Shown here: piece by piece, positions 11,204-22,649 of the stretch
Layout of the letters: the number at the start of each line of letters is the position of its first letter
Position numbering within the stretch: the first letter of the stretch is position 1
Source of the DNA: Branchinecta lynchi
Lineage: Eukaryota; Arthropoda; Branchiopoda; Anostraca; Branchinectidae
Direction of reading: 5' to 3'
Length of the DNA stretch: 64,000 nt
Assembly: GCA_023053575.1 (NCBI GenBank)
Contig: JAKZAP010000003.1
Location: forward strand, 7,602,561 to 7,666,560
Translations under genes and position numbers: made by a program
Notes under the pieces: generated by a model
Database searches by the model: none
The model's input: the letters and a program-made list of their open reading frames with translations, nothing else
What the model was told of the DNA's origin: nothing

Positions 11204-14118
11204 AACAAGAGCTACGAGCTCATATGGCACTTGTACGAGTAGGCTGTACAAGAAAGTAGATGAAAACGTCACAAAATACACCCGCCATCCAAAAAGGCGG
11301 TTCGGAAATAGAAATAGGAATTTAGTTTCACTCATTTCTGAGCAGTTCCGGCATCGTCTCGATTGCAAATGCACATGACTGTTCAAACTTTCATCCCAAT
11401 AAATCCATTTGTTTGATCCCTAGACGTGCTACACGATTTCCGGTACTCACTCTATTTCCACCTACCGTGGCCGAATCTGGTTCGGAATAAAAAAAAATCG
11501 ACCACCTAAAGCATCTTCGTTTATACCATCTACCAAGTTTCACTCGAATCTGAGCATTTTTGGAAAGTTCCGGTACCCCCCCCCCTTCCCACCAACGTTG
11601 TCGGAGCCGATTCGGGCCCAATCTCTTAATTCCCTGTTCCTGTCCATCAAGTTTGACTGAAATTGGAGCATAGCCTATCTGCAAGTTTCCAGTACCCCCC
11701 CCCCCTACCTTGGCCGAATCCGGCCCAGACGCCAAATAACAAATCTAGGCCGCATAAACTCGGCACTGTCGAATTGCATCTCATTCGGTCCATCCGTTTG
11801 GTTTTTGTGCATGTCAAAAGTCCCCCTACCCCCAATTCCCCTAATCGTGGTCGCATATGGTTCGAACGCATGTTTTACATGTCGAGGCCATCGATTCGTA
11901 TCACCCATGAAGTTTCACTCGAATCAGACCACTCGTTCGCAATTTATAGAAGTCCATATTTCTCTTCTCTTGCTCCCCCAAAAATGCTCGGATCTAGGAA
12001 CGGAAGTTTCCGGGGGTATGTTGTGTCAGGTTTTTAAGTCAAGATAATTCGGGTCGCTAATATGCCTGCAAAGTTTCGTTGTCGTTTTACATCTGGAACT
12101 ATTCTAACTCACGACTACCGGAATTCCAGGAAACCCCCTCCAACTCCCCCCACAGAGCCCCGAAACCATCTGGCTCCGTCAATTTCATCTAGGCCTAATG
12201 CTTGTTCCATCCATTAAGTTTCGTCCCAATCCCTCTACTTGTAGAGTTTCTTGAGTTTTCCACTCCCCCCCCCCATCCCCACAGGTATCGGACCCGACTC
12301 GGACGTGACACTGAACGTCCGAGGCGATAGCTCACCAGACAAGTTTCATTCAAATCCGATCACCCGTTCAAAAGTTATGCACGCCACTAGATTCCGGACT
12401 CCCCATCCACCCACTCCCCCCACGATGGTCGGGTCGGGGAAACGGCTGTTCTCAAGTCAATCTGTTCGGATCCCCATACCTGCCAAGTTTCATCGCCCTA
12501 GGACATCAGGAAGTATGCCGAACTCGCGGGATCGCTAGAAATCCGGACCCCCACCCCAACTCCCCCACAGTGCCCTGATCCGGTCCGGTTATGTCAATGA
12601 CGTGTCGAGGACCTGTGCTTGTTTTTCCCACCAAGTTTCATCCCGATCCCTCCACTTTTAGCGTTTCTCAAAATTTCCGGTTCCCTCCTCCAACTCCTCC
12701 CAGTGTCATCGGATCCGGTCCGGTTATGTCAATGACGTGTCTAGGACCTGTGCTTGTTTTTCCCACCAAGTTTCATCCCGATCCCTCCACTTTAAGCGTT
12801 TCTCAAAATTTCCGGTTACCTCCTCCAACTCCCCCCAGTGTCATCGGATCCGGCCCGGATTTAAAGTGAGGTGTCTGAGACACAAGGTCATCCTAAATAT
12901 CAATTTTCATCAAGATCCGATCACCCGTTCAAAAGTTATGCACGCCACTAGATTCCGGACTCCCCATCCACCAACTCCCCCCACGATGGTCGGGTCGGGG
13001 AAACGGCTGTTCTCAAGTCAATCTGTTCGGATCCTTGACATACCTGCCAAGTTTCATCGCCCTAGGACACCAGGAAGTATGCCGAACTTGCGGGATCGCT
13101 AGAAATCCGGACCCCCATCCCAACTCCCCCACAGTGCCCTGATCCGGTCCGGTTATGTCAATGACGTGTCTAGGACCTGTGATTGTTTTTCCCACCAAGT
13201 TTCATCCCGATGCCTCCACTTTAAGCGTTTCTCAAAATTTCCGGTTCCCCACCCCAACTCCCCCACAGTGCCCTGATCCGGTCCGGTTATGTCAATGACG
13301 TTTCTAGGACCTGTGCTTGTTTTTCCCAAAAAGTTTCATCCCGATCCCTCCACTTTAAGCGTTTCTCAAAATTTCCGGTTCCCTCCTCCAACTCCCCCCA
13401 GTGTCATCGGATCCGGCCCGGATTTAAAGTGAGGTGTCTGAGACACGAGGTCATCCTAAATATCAATTTTCATCAAGATCCGATCACCCGTTCGCAAGCT
13501 AAAAATACCTCAAATTTTGGCTTCACCCTCCCTCCACTCCCCCCCCCCCCCCCCAGATGGTCGAATCGGGGAATTGATGATTTCCTATTTAAGCTGGTCG
13601 GGTCCCAGACATGCCTGTCAATTTCCATCGTCCCAGCACATCAGGAAGCACGGAACTCGCGGGATCACTACAAATTCGGACTTCTCCCCCCCCCCCCCCC
13701 CAACTCCCCCAAAGTGAGCGGATCCGTTCCGGTTATATCAGTCACGTATCTAGGACTTTTGCTTGTACTTTCCACCAAGTTTCATTCGGATCCCTCCACT
13801 CTAAGTGTTTTCCAAGATTTCCGGTTTCCCCCTCTAACTCCCCCCAGTGTCACCGGATCCGGTCTGAATTTAAAATGGAGGGTCTGAGACACGAAGTCCT
13901 TCCATGTATTAAGTTTCATTAAGATCCGATCACCCGTTCGTAAGCTAAAAATATCTCATTTTTCCTATTTTTTCCGGATTCCCCCTCCCTCCACTCCCCT
14001 CCAGATGGTCGGATCGAGGAAGCGACAATTTCTAATTTAATCTGGTCCAGTTCCTGATATGCTTGCCAAGTTTCATCGTCCTAGCTTATCTGGAAGTGCC
14101 CGAACTAGCAAAACCGGG

Positions 14119-14182
14119 ACCGACAGACCGACAGACCGACAGACCGACAGACCGACAGACCGACAGACCGACTGACGGACAG
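14119..14182 (+). repeat. GACA/GACC tetranucleotide tract at the family B 3' end
   Basis: About nine units of 'accgacag', mostly perfect, lie just before the terminal hairpin. In other family B copies the tract is shorter (about 15-25 bases), so it is a variable-length feature. Family A has an equivalent GACA/GACG tract in the same relative place. Confidence 0.8.
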
Positions 14183-14197
14183 AAATAACAATCGCTA

Positions 14198-14227
14198 TAT
14201 GGCACTTGAGTAAGCTCAAGTGCCATA
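14198..14227 (+). repeat. Terminal hairpin of family B
   Basis: Arms TATGGCACTTG and CAAGTGCCATA (11 bp, perfect) with an 8-base loop. The left arm repeats the signature found about 20 bases inside the 5' end of the same element. Equivalent hairpins close the copies at 17126-17150 (10-bp arms, 5-base loop) and 56722-56751 (same as here). Confidence 0.9.
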
Positions 14228-14617
14228 ATAAAAATAAGAAAAGAAGAAAACAAACATGAATAGCAGCAACATTAATGCATACTAAAGTAAATTGCCAAAG
14301 TGTCTCCCCCTATCCCCCCCCCCTTCACCCCCAAATATCGAGGCGAAAAGCCCATCTGCAAACCCGAACGGATATTTAGCTATCATCAGTACATCTCAAA
14401 CCGTCGGGAGTAACCCAGGTCACAAATAGACGTGTGAATTAGTGGACTCTATTATGATGTCATGGATGTATCCTTAATTTTTTTGTGGCCCCAAACAAAG
14501 CCGAACTAGGATGTTAACCTGATCTGACCAAGTTCATAACCAACATCATCTTCCACAGATACTTAAACTCAATTGACTGGAGGGAGGAAAGGGAATTACT
14601 TGCGAATTGGATCGTCT

Positions 14618-14725
14618 TAAAGCTTAAGCGAAACGGGCTGAGATCTGAGAGTTTAGTACACTTCACTTATTCACTTTAATAGGCCTGAAAACCCCACAAA
14701 AATGCGTTCATTCGTTTGTCCTCTA
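14618..14725 (+). mobile_element. 5' fragment of a family C element
   Basis: 'ttaaagcttaagcgaaacgg', 'gctgagatctgag' and 'cttattcactttaatagg' follow the family C 5' order. It breaks off near 'aatgcgttcattcg', after which LINE-derived sequence begins. Confidence 0.5.
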
Positions 14726-14795
14726 TCAACAGATAATCTGTTTCATTGAATGGACCCTGTAGTACTTCTATGTGCTTGTACCTCTATCTTTCTTT

Positions 14796-15138
14796 TTTCG
14801 TTCTAGCCATGTGGCAAGGCATTCAGGTACGGTGGTCTGGAATACTTTTCCAGACTCAATTCGAGAAGCGGAAAGTGTACCGCAGTTTAAAAATCGGTTA
14901 AAGAAACATCTCCTTCAGGGTAGTTGGTGAGTGGAGGGTTATGAAGACGAGAGAGGACAAATTGACAAATTAATTAATAAATTTTTAGTTTATTTTAGTG
15001 AATGTTTGGTTAGAATATGATAGTAAATGTGTACTGGTTGTGTTTTTCAAGCGCGTATGTGCTTTGTGTGTAACCGGTCGTCAAGCCGGAACGATTTTTT
15101 TTTTAGTAAAGTTGTTGAATCCTGAATCCTGAATCCTG
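14796..15138 (+). pseudogene. LINE 3' end: last codons of a reverse transcriptase ORF, 3' UTR and tail
   Basis: In the frame ending at the TGA at 14928-14930 the translation reads S-S-H-V-A-R-H-S-G-T then VVWNTFPDSIREAE, SVPQFKNRLKKHLLQGSW. The pattern W-N-x-(F/L)-P-x-x-I-R-x-A-x-S-V-x-x-F-K-x-x-L-K-x-(H/Y)-L is the well-known C-terminus of CR1/L2-like non-LTR retrotransposon polyproteins. It is followed by about 185 bases of AT-rich 3' UTR and a GAATCCT tandem tail (about 3 copies, to 15138), as expected of these elements. The rest of the ORF is missing, so this is a 5'-truncated, inactive insertion. Confidence 0.75.
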
Positions 15139-15264
15139 TTTGACATATTCAGCAGCTACACACGTAAGCCATTCCCGAAAAACAACAGCCATATAACAGA
15201 AAGACATATCTTACCATCACTTTCCTACGTAAATTTCCTAGCGGAAATTTCCTTTGTAACACAT

Positions 15265-15467
15265 GGAAATGCGTGCTTTTGTTGAAATTCAAGTTCTCCG
15301 CGTCTGGGTGGATTTTGGGTTGTTGTGCAAGCAGTGTACATTTTAAACGTTATTACTAAAGCCCCGTGTGAAAAAATACAAAATCCCTTAGATGAGTTAA
15401 AATAATTCTGTGTATTGAAATATCAGATGTAAAAATAAGCTACCTTTTCAATTAAACTTTAAACAAG
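15265..15467 (+). mobile_element. 3' fragment of a family C element
   Basis: Landmarks 'gttgaaattcaagttctccg', 'aaaatcccttagatgag' and the end 'ccttttcaattaaacttta' follow the family C 3' order. The 5' half is absent. Confidence 0.5.
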
Positions 15468-15591
15468 ACTTAATCAAAACATATATAAAATTTTAAATAA
15501 TAGAACATTCCCACTCAGCTGCTACATTGGGAATTAAACTAAAATCCTCTTCACAATGTTTAATTTCCGAGTTCATTCACTGCCTGTTTTA

Positions 15592-17150
15592 AACAAGAGC
15601 AACAAGTTCATATGGCACTTGTTACGAGTAGGTGGTGTGAGAAACGAGAAAGTAATCTGAACATTTTCCCAGAAACTCCGGTACCCCTCCCCACCGTGCT
15701 TGGATCCGGTCCGGATCCTAGAATATGCCATCTAAGGCACACGATCTCTCTACTTTCCAAGTTTCATTCAAAGCACTCTACTCGTTTAACCCCTATGCGA
15801 GCCATAACATTTCCGGGACTCCCTCTCGAGCTCCCCCCGCTGCGGCCACTTCTTCCTCCTCCTACTTTGGTCAGATCCGGTTCAGACGCCAAATGACAAA
15901 TCTAAGCGCATAAACTTGGTACTGTCCAACTTGCATCCCATTCGACCCATTCTTTTGGTTTGTGTGCATGTAAGAAAGTTTTCGGACCCACCCCCAAATC
16001 CCCCAACCATGGCCGCATGGGGTTCAGACACATGCTTTGCATATTTAGGTTACTAGTTCTTATCAGCCATAAGGTTTCACTTGAATCGGACCATTTGCTC
16101 GCAACCTAAGGAAGTCAGTAATTTCTGGATCCCCCTCCCTCAACTCCCCGAAAAGGGTCTGATCCAGGAACGGAAGTCTTCCTAGGGCATTGTGTCGGTC
16201 TTTATTTGGTCGGATCACTAATATGCCTGCCAAGTTGTATCCTTAGCACATCTGGAAGTATCCTAACTCGCAATCACCGGAATCGCGGGAAACCCCCTCC
16301 ACCCGAAGCGCACCGATATGATCTGGTTCTATCAAGAACTTATGTAATACTTATGCTTGTTGTTCCATTCCGATTCCTCGAGGCTGAGCGTAATTCCGGT
16401 GCGCACTTCCGTACCGGAGGGGGGGGGGCAAGTATCGGATCAGGTCCGGACTTGCCATAGAACATCTGAGACTATTGCTGTTTCCACTTAAAAAATTTCA
16501 TTCAAATCCGATCAAAAGTTCTAAATGCTACTGGATTCCGGATTTCCCAACCCTCCACCCACGATGTTCGGATACAAACGACGATTCTCAAGTCGTTCTA
16601 TCCGGATCCCTCACATTCCTGCCGAGTTCCATCATCCTAGTACATCGGCAAGTACAGAACTCGCTGGTTCACCAGAATTACCCCCTCCAACTCCCCCCAT
16701 AGTGCCCGAGTCCTTTCCGGTTATGTTAATAATGTATCTAGGACTTGTGCTTGTCCTTCCCACCAAATTTCATCCCGATCCCTCCACTCTAAGCGTTTCC
16801 CAAGATTTACGGTTCCCCCCTCCAACTCCCCCCAATGTCACCGGATCCGGTTCGGACTTGAAGTGGGTCGTCTGAGACACAAGGTTTTTCCAAATATCAA
16901 GTTTCATTAATATCCGATCACCCTTTCAAAAGTTCTAAATACCGCAAGATTCCTGATTCCGCTCCCTCCACTCCCCCCACGGTGGTCGAATTGGGGAAAT
17001 GACTATTTCCAAGTTAATATTTTTGAGTCCCTGATACGCTCCCAAGTTTCATCGTCCTAGCATATGTGGAACTGCCCGAACTAGTAAAACCCGGACCGAC
17101 CGACGGACAGAAACTGCGATCGCTATATGGCACTTGGGCGAAGTGCCATA
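15592..17150 (+). mobile_element. Family B element, diverged copy (about 1.6 kb)
   Basis: Starts 'aacaagagcaacaagttcat' with ATATGGCACTTG, ends with GACC/GACG repeats and a hairpin of 10-bp arms (TATGGCACTT, loop GGGCG). It has fewer units than the copy at 11204 and many more substitutions, so it looks older. Frames of 60-116 codons are the usual C-rich by-products. It lies 125 bases after a family C fragment and shares no target duplication that I can see. Confidence 0.7.
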
Positions 17151-17862
17151 GAAACGATAGTGAAAATGAATATAAAAATATTTATGATTCAAAAGAAGTC
17201 ATACATTTTCATCATCTCCTGCAATGGGAAATCAAAATATGTTAACGTCTAAATTCATCTTCAATAATTTGTCAGAATGTGTTTGCTCACGCAGTGCGTA
17301 ATTTGAATATTATGGTGGAATATACTCTAAAAAATATTTATGACGTGAAAAAAAATCAAGCGTTTTCATACAGCTCCTGCAATGGGAATCAAAATACGTT
17401 CACGTCTAAAATCATCTTCAAACTATTTCAAAAATGTCTGAGCTCATTCAATGCCTAATTTGGGAATTACGAAGCGGAAACTAAAATTTTTTGCACGCTT
17501 CGGAAAATAATCCTCATCAAAATATTATATTCAATAAATCCGTCAACTCATGACGATAAAATTCTTCAGAAGAAAAGAGCGCTGTAGTGACTGACATAAT
17601 GGTAAACCAGAGGAGATGAAAATTTGCTTCTATTATTCCTGACGTTTATGGACCAAGGGGCTAGCAACTGTAAGAATTTAGACAGTAGGCTGGTCTGGGT
17701 CCTGAGCATCAGAGGCCTGATGTAAGATGGGGACGTCCCCCCCCCAAAAAAAAAAGAGACCGCACAAAGCGAGGGGTTACCCACTCTCGGCACCTGCTGA
17801 ACACCCTTCCCCAGCACCGGCCGAAACGAACGGTTCTGGCACCACAGCCGGCCATATATTTT
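17151..17862. other. Unassigned AT-rich sequence
   Basis: Two related stretches, about 17155-17330 and 17330-17470, share 'atttatgacgtgaaaaa', 'catctcctgcaatgggaat' and 'gtctaaattcatcttcaa', an old tandem duplication of ~170 bp. Otherwise nothing recognised. Confidence 0.35.
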
Positions 17863-17868
17863 AAATAA

Positions 17869-18394
17869 AATAGAAAAAAAACGAGATTTTCGGGTTTTCT
17901 CTTCATCAGCTAGTTTACCCCTCCAAGATGATGTGCGAGGGATAAATAAAATTTCGGATATTTCGGTTGCACTTCCGACAAACCGTCCTCAGCGAAAGAA
18001 ACAAAACTAAATCGTAAAATCCACCACAATCACAACAGGAAAACGATGCGGGACCAACAGACAATAAGACGACATGTAACTAAAACCAGAAGAACGATGC
18101 GGACCGAACGACATGCAAATAAAAATAAAATAATGAAAGATAAAATGTGCGTGTTCAAAGTGTATATGTACAAATCTGTGATTATTTACAATTCTGAATT
18201 CTGTGGATATTTACAATTTACCATCCGTCTGGGAAAGCGCAGAAGCTTTCACCCAGAAAACGGCCTCCTCCAAAAGTCCATAATATTGCTTGACCGTTTT
18301 GAATAAAACCTTCCACAGAACTGGCCAGTTCTTGGAGGGGTAAACTAGCTGATCAAGAAAAAACCCCGAAAATCTCGTTTTTTCTATTTCATTT
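17869..18394 (-). mobile_element. Family E foldback element carrying a hammerhead (copy E1)
   Basis: Inverted arms of about 60 bp enclose the element: 'acgagattttcgggttttct', 'agctagtttacccctccaag' at 17880-17927 and the complement at 18331-18390. Just inside the left arm, on the minus strand, sits a hammerhead-like motif (separate entry). The outer flank at the right, 'aatggtcagcttggcttcaa', resembles the tail of the hammerhead elements at 32.4 and 62.7 kb ('cagcttgggctcaaag'), so family E and those elements are probably related. A diverged copy is at 36045-36267. No protein is encoded. Confidence 0.6.
17952..17997 (-). ncRNA. Candidate minimal hammerhead ribozyme, CTGAGGA type
   Basis: Read on the minus strand: stem I 5' strand TTTCG (17997-17993), core CTGAGGA (17992-17986), an unpaired C, stem II GGTT...AACC with a 12-base loop that can add one more pair, GAAA (17964-17961), TATC (17960-17957), then stem I 3' strand CGAAA (17956-17952). 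Stem I is 5 perfect pairs. Stem III would be only A-U and U-A with no loop, the minimal form known from Penelope-like elements, which is thought to act as a dimer. The predicted cut is between 17957 and 17956. The extra C before stem II is a deviation that could weaken activity. Confidence 0.6.
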
Positions 18395-18399
18395 GAAAT

Positions 18400-19323
18400 G
18401 AATGGTCAGCTTGGCTTCAAACCTTATATTCGCCATAAATTGTCCGATTGGTTCTTTCAAATCATTCTAAACATGCTGATCCTAATATTCTAACACGTGA
18501 CAATCGGTTACTGCTGGCAATTGCTGTACACTAAGACCGATAGTCAACTACGCTTCGGCACGAAGCGATAGGATTTGGTCTAAAAACTGTCGTTACAAAT
18601 GTCTAGCCAGTACTAAATAACTTGTCTCCCCCAAAAAAAATTTTTTTGGCCAGTAACGACCAGTGCTGACTGTATAGTTGCAGAATAAATCCTGCGCTTT
18701 GCAAGGTCTCGCTGTCTAAACTTATGGTAGTTTCAAATAGTTCAGAAGAAGAGATTGGAAATATACTAGTTTTCACAGTGTAGATAATTTCAGATAACAA
18801 CGTTTGAAAATTAAAGAACATTTCCTTCAGTTTAGAATATAACTGACGTTAGAGATTTCCAATGTTTAAACACAAAATATTATAGTACAATAGCAAACTG
18901 TAATTATGTCATATTATTAGTGCCGTCTTTCACTTGTGGACCCTATAAGCCATTCATGGATTGTTGGCCCCTTTTCAAGGGTCAAAAACTCAAAAACCAA
19001 GCACGTTAGCACACATGATTCTTGGTCGAGCCACACTTTGATCAAATCTGAGCATAGTTTCGGTAACACAAACGAAGGTGCAGAATGGTCACACGTGGAC
19101 CGCAACGAACAAGGGAAGACGGCTAGCAACCGTAGCCTGATTGATCAACAGTTTCCACCGGACGTTTGACCTTTCGTTTCCCCCTGCCCTACACCACAAG
19201 CCTTGCCGGCATAAGGGCAAAGACGATACTGCGTATTACCAATCCCTAGAACATTGGTTCCCAACCTTTTTCCGTACCGCGTACCCCTTTTGAAGGTTCG
19301 AAAGGTTGCGTTATCACAACGTT
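18400..19323. other. Unassigned sequence
   Basis: No gene recognised. Minus frames at 18603-18821 and 18917-19129 and a plus frame at 18936-19169 (60-77 codons) overlap one another on opposite strands and have no family resemblance. Confidence 0.3.
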
Positions 19324-20551
19324 AACAAGACCAAAGGTGTTGATGGGATTCCAAAAATCTAAGATTTGATCCAGACAATTGGGTCTTGTCTTCGCCAGAT
19401 CCAGTTTTCGCTAGGCTAATCATCAGAGAAAACCGAGTTCAGATATTCTATCTATCTATCTATCTATCTATACCTCTATAAGCCATATCTATTTTGACAA
19501 TACTGACCGAAACTTCCTGCTTTATTTCTGCCAAATTTGCGGTTTCGCCCGAATTCCGAGCGAACTACTAGTCCAGCAAAAAAAAAAAATTCAGAAACGA
19601 ATCCAGCGTATCTCCTTATCACTATAAAGAACATCTAATCAACTTTAAATAAAACTTTGACTTAAAAAAAATGCAGGTACAACCGGATTCCTGACTAATT
19701 ATGTGTCCGGGTAAAAATGATTGTCATATACAGACTCAGCGTCTCTTCTTACCCCTAAATCTATCATCTAATCAACTTCAGATAAAACTTTTGCTTTTAG
19801 CATATTTTCCGGTTCTGGCCGGGTTCCAGGTGAACTAGTTGTCCGGCGAGAAAATAGTTTTCACCATCGCGTTCAGCATGTCGTCTTACCCCTAAATCAA
19901 ATATGTAATCAACTTCAAATAATACTTTTACTTTTAACAAACTTTCCGGTTTTTGCCGGATTCCAGACGAACTACTTGTCCGGCGAGAAAATGATTTTCA
20001 CCCTCATGCTCAGCATGTCTTCTTACTCCGAAATCAAACATTTAATCAAGTTCAAATGAAGATTTTTCTTTTAACCAACTTTCCGGTTTTTCCCGGATTC
20101 TGGACGAACTACATGTCCAGCAAGAAAATGGTTTTCACCATCGTGTTCAGCATGTCTTCTTACTCCTAAATCAAACATTTAATCAACTTCAAATGAAACT
20201 TTTACTTTTAACAAACTTTCCGGTTTTTGCCGGATTCCGGACGAACCACTTGTCCGACAAGAAAATGGTTTTCATTATCGTGCTCAGAATGTCTTCTTAC
20301 TTCATAATCGACTATTTCAATAGCTTTCAAAAATATTTGTGTTTTTCCCTTAATTTGAAACCCCTCCCCCACCCTCAAATATACGGCTACAGAGCCCATC
20401 TTCGAACTTGACCTGTACTTTGACCCAAAGGATCCTCCCACCAAGTTTCATCAAAATCATCCCTTCGAGAGTTATCGTGCGGACAGACGGACAGACAGAC
20501 GGACAACTTTTGCGATGTCATAGTCTCCACTTACGTTTTGGGATCCCAAAA
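19324..20551 (+). mobile_element. Family A element
   Basis: Complete by its termini: 'aacaagaccaaaggtgttga' at the left and 'acgttttgggatcccaaaa' at the right. The 5' block holds a TATC microsatellite at 19446-19471. Then come about five ~137-bp units, the 3' block 'ccaagtttcatcaaaatcat', 'gagttatcgtgcggacagac', a GACA/GACG tract and 'gcgatgtcatagtc'. Each unit contains CCGGAC-gaactactt-GTCCGG or a mutated form. Short frames inside are by-products. Confidence 0.75.
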
Positions 20552-20995
20552 AGACGATATTTATTACCATCGAGGATAAAGCATACATCTGTATAAATAG
20601 TTACAAAATCAATGAGACACTTGAGGCTGCTTTGTAGCTATAATTTTGTCAAATCTCGGCTCGACGTCATTAACCGAAAAATATTTACAGTCAGCCTGTT
20701 TCTGTGTTTGGTTTTGATTTTCTCCGTGCTAGCATCAAGCTGCATCGCAAACGTTTTCGTTAGCTTAATTTGCAATCTGAATGACAATACCACTTGAAAT
20801 GTCTTTGATTCTTCTTGAAACAGTATTGTCTGACACAGAATCAGTTTGACGGCAGTAGGCTAACTGATTTGGAATAAACATTATTTCATTGACTTTCACT
20901 AGGGCTTGTAATCAGAGCCGTCACACACTGGTTGGGAACACCCATCCCCCCACAGTGGTCGGCCAGATGGTGCGCAAAGAGCCATGACTTTTCGT
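20552..20995. other. Spacer between two family A copies
   Basis: AT-rich; one 61-codon plus frame at 20612-20797 has a hydrophobic centre but no recognisable family or initiation context. Nothing else seen. Confidence 0.3.
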
Positions 20996-22423
20996 AACAA
21001 GACCAAAGGTTTCGATGGGATCCCAAAAATTCAATATCTGATCCAGACAACTGGGTCTTGTCTTAGCCAGATCCAGTCTTCGCCAGACTCCTTGAACATT
21101 TTTACAATTAAAATTCAGAAACAGATTAAGGCCAAATAGCTAATCACCTGAGAAAACCAAGTTCAGATTTGGATTCAGCATGTGTGTTTACCCCTGTAAG
21201 TCATATCTGTTTTGACGAAAACTTCCTGCCACACAATTTCCCGGTTCCGGCCGAACTCCAGAACTACTTGTCCGGCGAAAAAAGAAAGCTAAAAGACGAA
21301 ATCAGGGTATCTTCTTTCCCCAGTAATGAACATCTAATCAACTTCAAATAGAAATTTAGCTTATAACAAATTTTCCGATTCCAGCCGGATTCCGGTCGAA
21401 CTATATGTCCGGGTAAAATACGATTGTCACACAGGGACTCAGCATCTCTTCTTACCCCTAAATCGCTTATCTAATCAACTAGAAATAAAACTTTGACTTC
21501 CAACAGTTTTCCGGTTTTGGCCGGATTCCGGACGAACTACATGTCCGGGTAGAAACTTGTTTTCATATAAGTGTTCAGCATGTCTTCTTGCCCTAAATCG
21601 AACATCCAATCAACTCCAAATTAAACTTTTAATTTTGACAAACTTTCCGGTTTGGGCCGGGTTCCGGTCGAAATACTTGTCCGTCGAGAAAATAGTTTTC
21701 ACCATCGTCTTCACCATGTCTCCCTACCTCTAAATCGAACATTTAATCAACTTCAAATAAAACTTTTACTTTCAACAAACTTTCCGGTTTGGGCCGGATT
21801 CCGGGCGAAATACTTGTCCATCGAGAAAATAGTTTTCACCATCGTCTTCAGCATGTCTTTCTACCCCTAAATCGAACATCTAATCAATTTCAAATAAAAC
21901 TTTTACTTTCAACAAACTTTCCGGTTTGGGCCGGATTCCGGGCGAAATACTTGTCCGTCGAGAAAATAATTTTCACCATCGTCTTCAGCATGTCTTCCTA
22001 CCTCTAAATCAAACATCTAATCAACTTCAAATAAAACTTTTACTTTCAACAAACTTTCCGGTTTTGGCCGGATTCCGGACGAACTACTTGTCCGATAACA
22101 AAATGGTTTTCACCATCGTGTTCAGCATGTCTTCTTACCCCATAATCGACTATCACATTAGCTGTTTCAAAATATTTTGTTTGTCCCTTAATTTCAATCC
22201 CCTCCCCCACCCCTAAATGTAGAGCTACAAAGCCCATCTACGAACTTGACTGGTCCGACGACCCAACGAACCTTCTCACCAAGTTTCATCAAAATATCTC
22301 ATTCCCTTCGAGAGTTATCGTGCTTACAGACGGACGGACAGACGGACGGACGGACGGACGGACAGACGGACAACTTTTGCGATGTCATAGGTATCCCTCC
22401 ACTTACGTTTTGGGATCCCAAAA
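20996..22423 (+). mobile_element. Family A element with regular 137-bp units
   Basis: Bounded by 'aacaagaccaaaggtttcga' and 'acgttttgggatcccaaaa'. The TTTCCGG landmark of successive units falls at 21508, 21644, 21781, 21918 and 22055, spacings of 136, 137, 137 and 137 bases. Units at 21644-22055 differ at only a few positions. The 3' block is followed by an unusually long GACG/GACA tract (22329-22370). The first ~620 bases are nearly identical to the copy that starts at 63370, implying recent copying or duplication. Overlapping 72-96-codon frames repeat 'MGRIPGEILVRRENSF' at each unit and are by-products of the array. Confidence 0.8.
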
Positions 22424-22606
22424 ACAGTTGTTTTTTTTAACAGTCCGTAAAATGACCAGCCAGCCAGTAAAAAACCTTGCCCCCAAAAAACCTTTTGATT
22501 AGTGACGCCTCGGCTGGTAGTTTTAGGCTTTCGGCAATCAAAAATGAGTGAGGCAAAATTGTGAGGCTAAAGACTAAATCGATTTTGTTACCCTCGCGGT
22601 TAGGAA

Positions 22607-22645
22607 GGTTAGTTCCTAACCGCTAACCGCGGTTAGGAACTAACC
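22607..22645. repeat. Perfect short palindrome
   Basis: Arms of 17 bp (ggttagttcctaaccgc and its complement) around a 5-base loop taacc. The arms themselves contain the repeated word GGTTAG. It may be a tiny foldback remnant or a hairpin arising at a repeat of ggttagg. No flanking duplication recognised. Confidence 0.8.
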
Positions 22646-22649
22646 GAAC

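Larger units (their letters stand above)
11204..14227 (+). mobile_element. Family B element, longest copy (about 3.0 kb)
   Basis: It starts 'aacaagagctacgagctcat' with ATATGGCACTTG about 20 bases in, and ends with a GACA/GACC tract and a hairpin repeating TATGGCACTTG. Between lie about fifteen related units of ~135-148 bp, each with 'aagtttcat', 'cgatc(a/c)', a 'TTCG/AAGTT' half, 'tttccgg', a C-rich 'ctccaactcccccc' stretch and 'ggatccggtccgg'. Frames of 80-150 codons rich in P, T and S are by-products of these C-rich units. No transposase, helicase or reverse transcriptase is visible, so movement must depend on outside enzymes. Element class unknown. Confidence 0.7.

Noticed and set aside
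12251..13922. Proline-rich frames up to 152 codons in family B
   Set aside because: C-rich repeat units read in several overlapping frames; the same units give different peptides in each copy.
20996..22423. Regular repeats that might be mistaken for a CRISPR array
   Set aside because: Units are adjacent and 137 bp long with no short repeat plus unique spacer pattern, and the context is eukaryotic.
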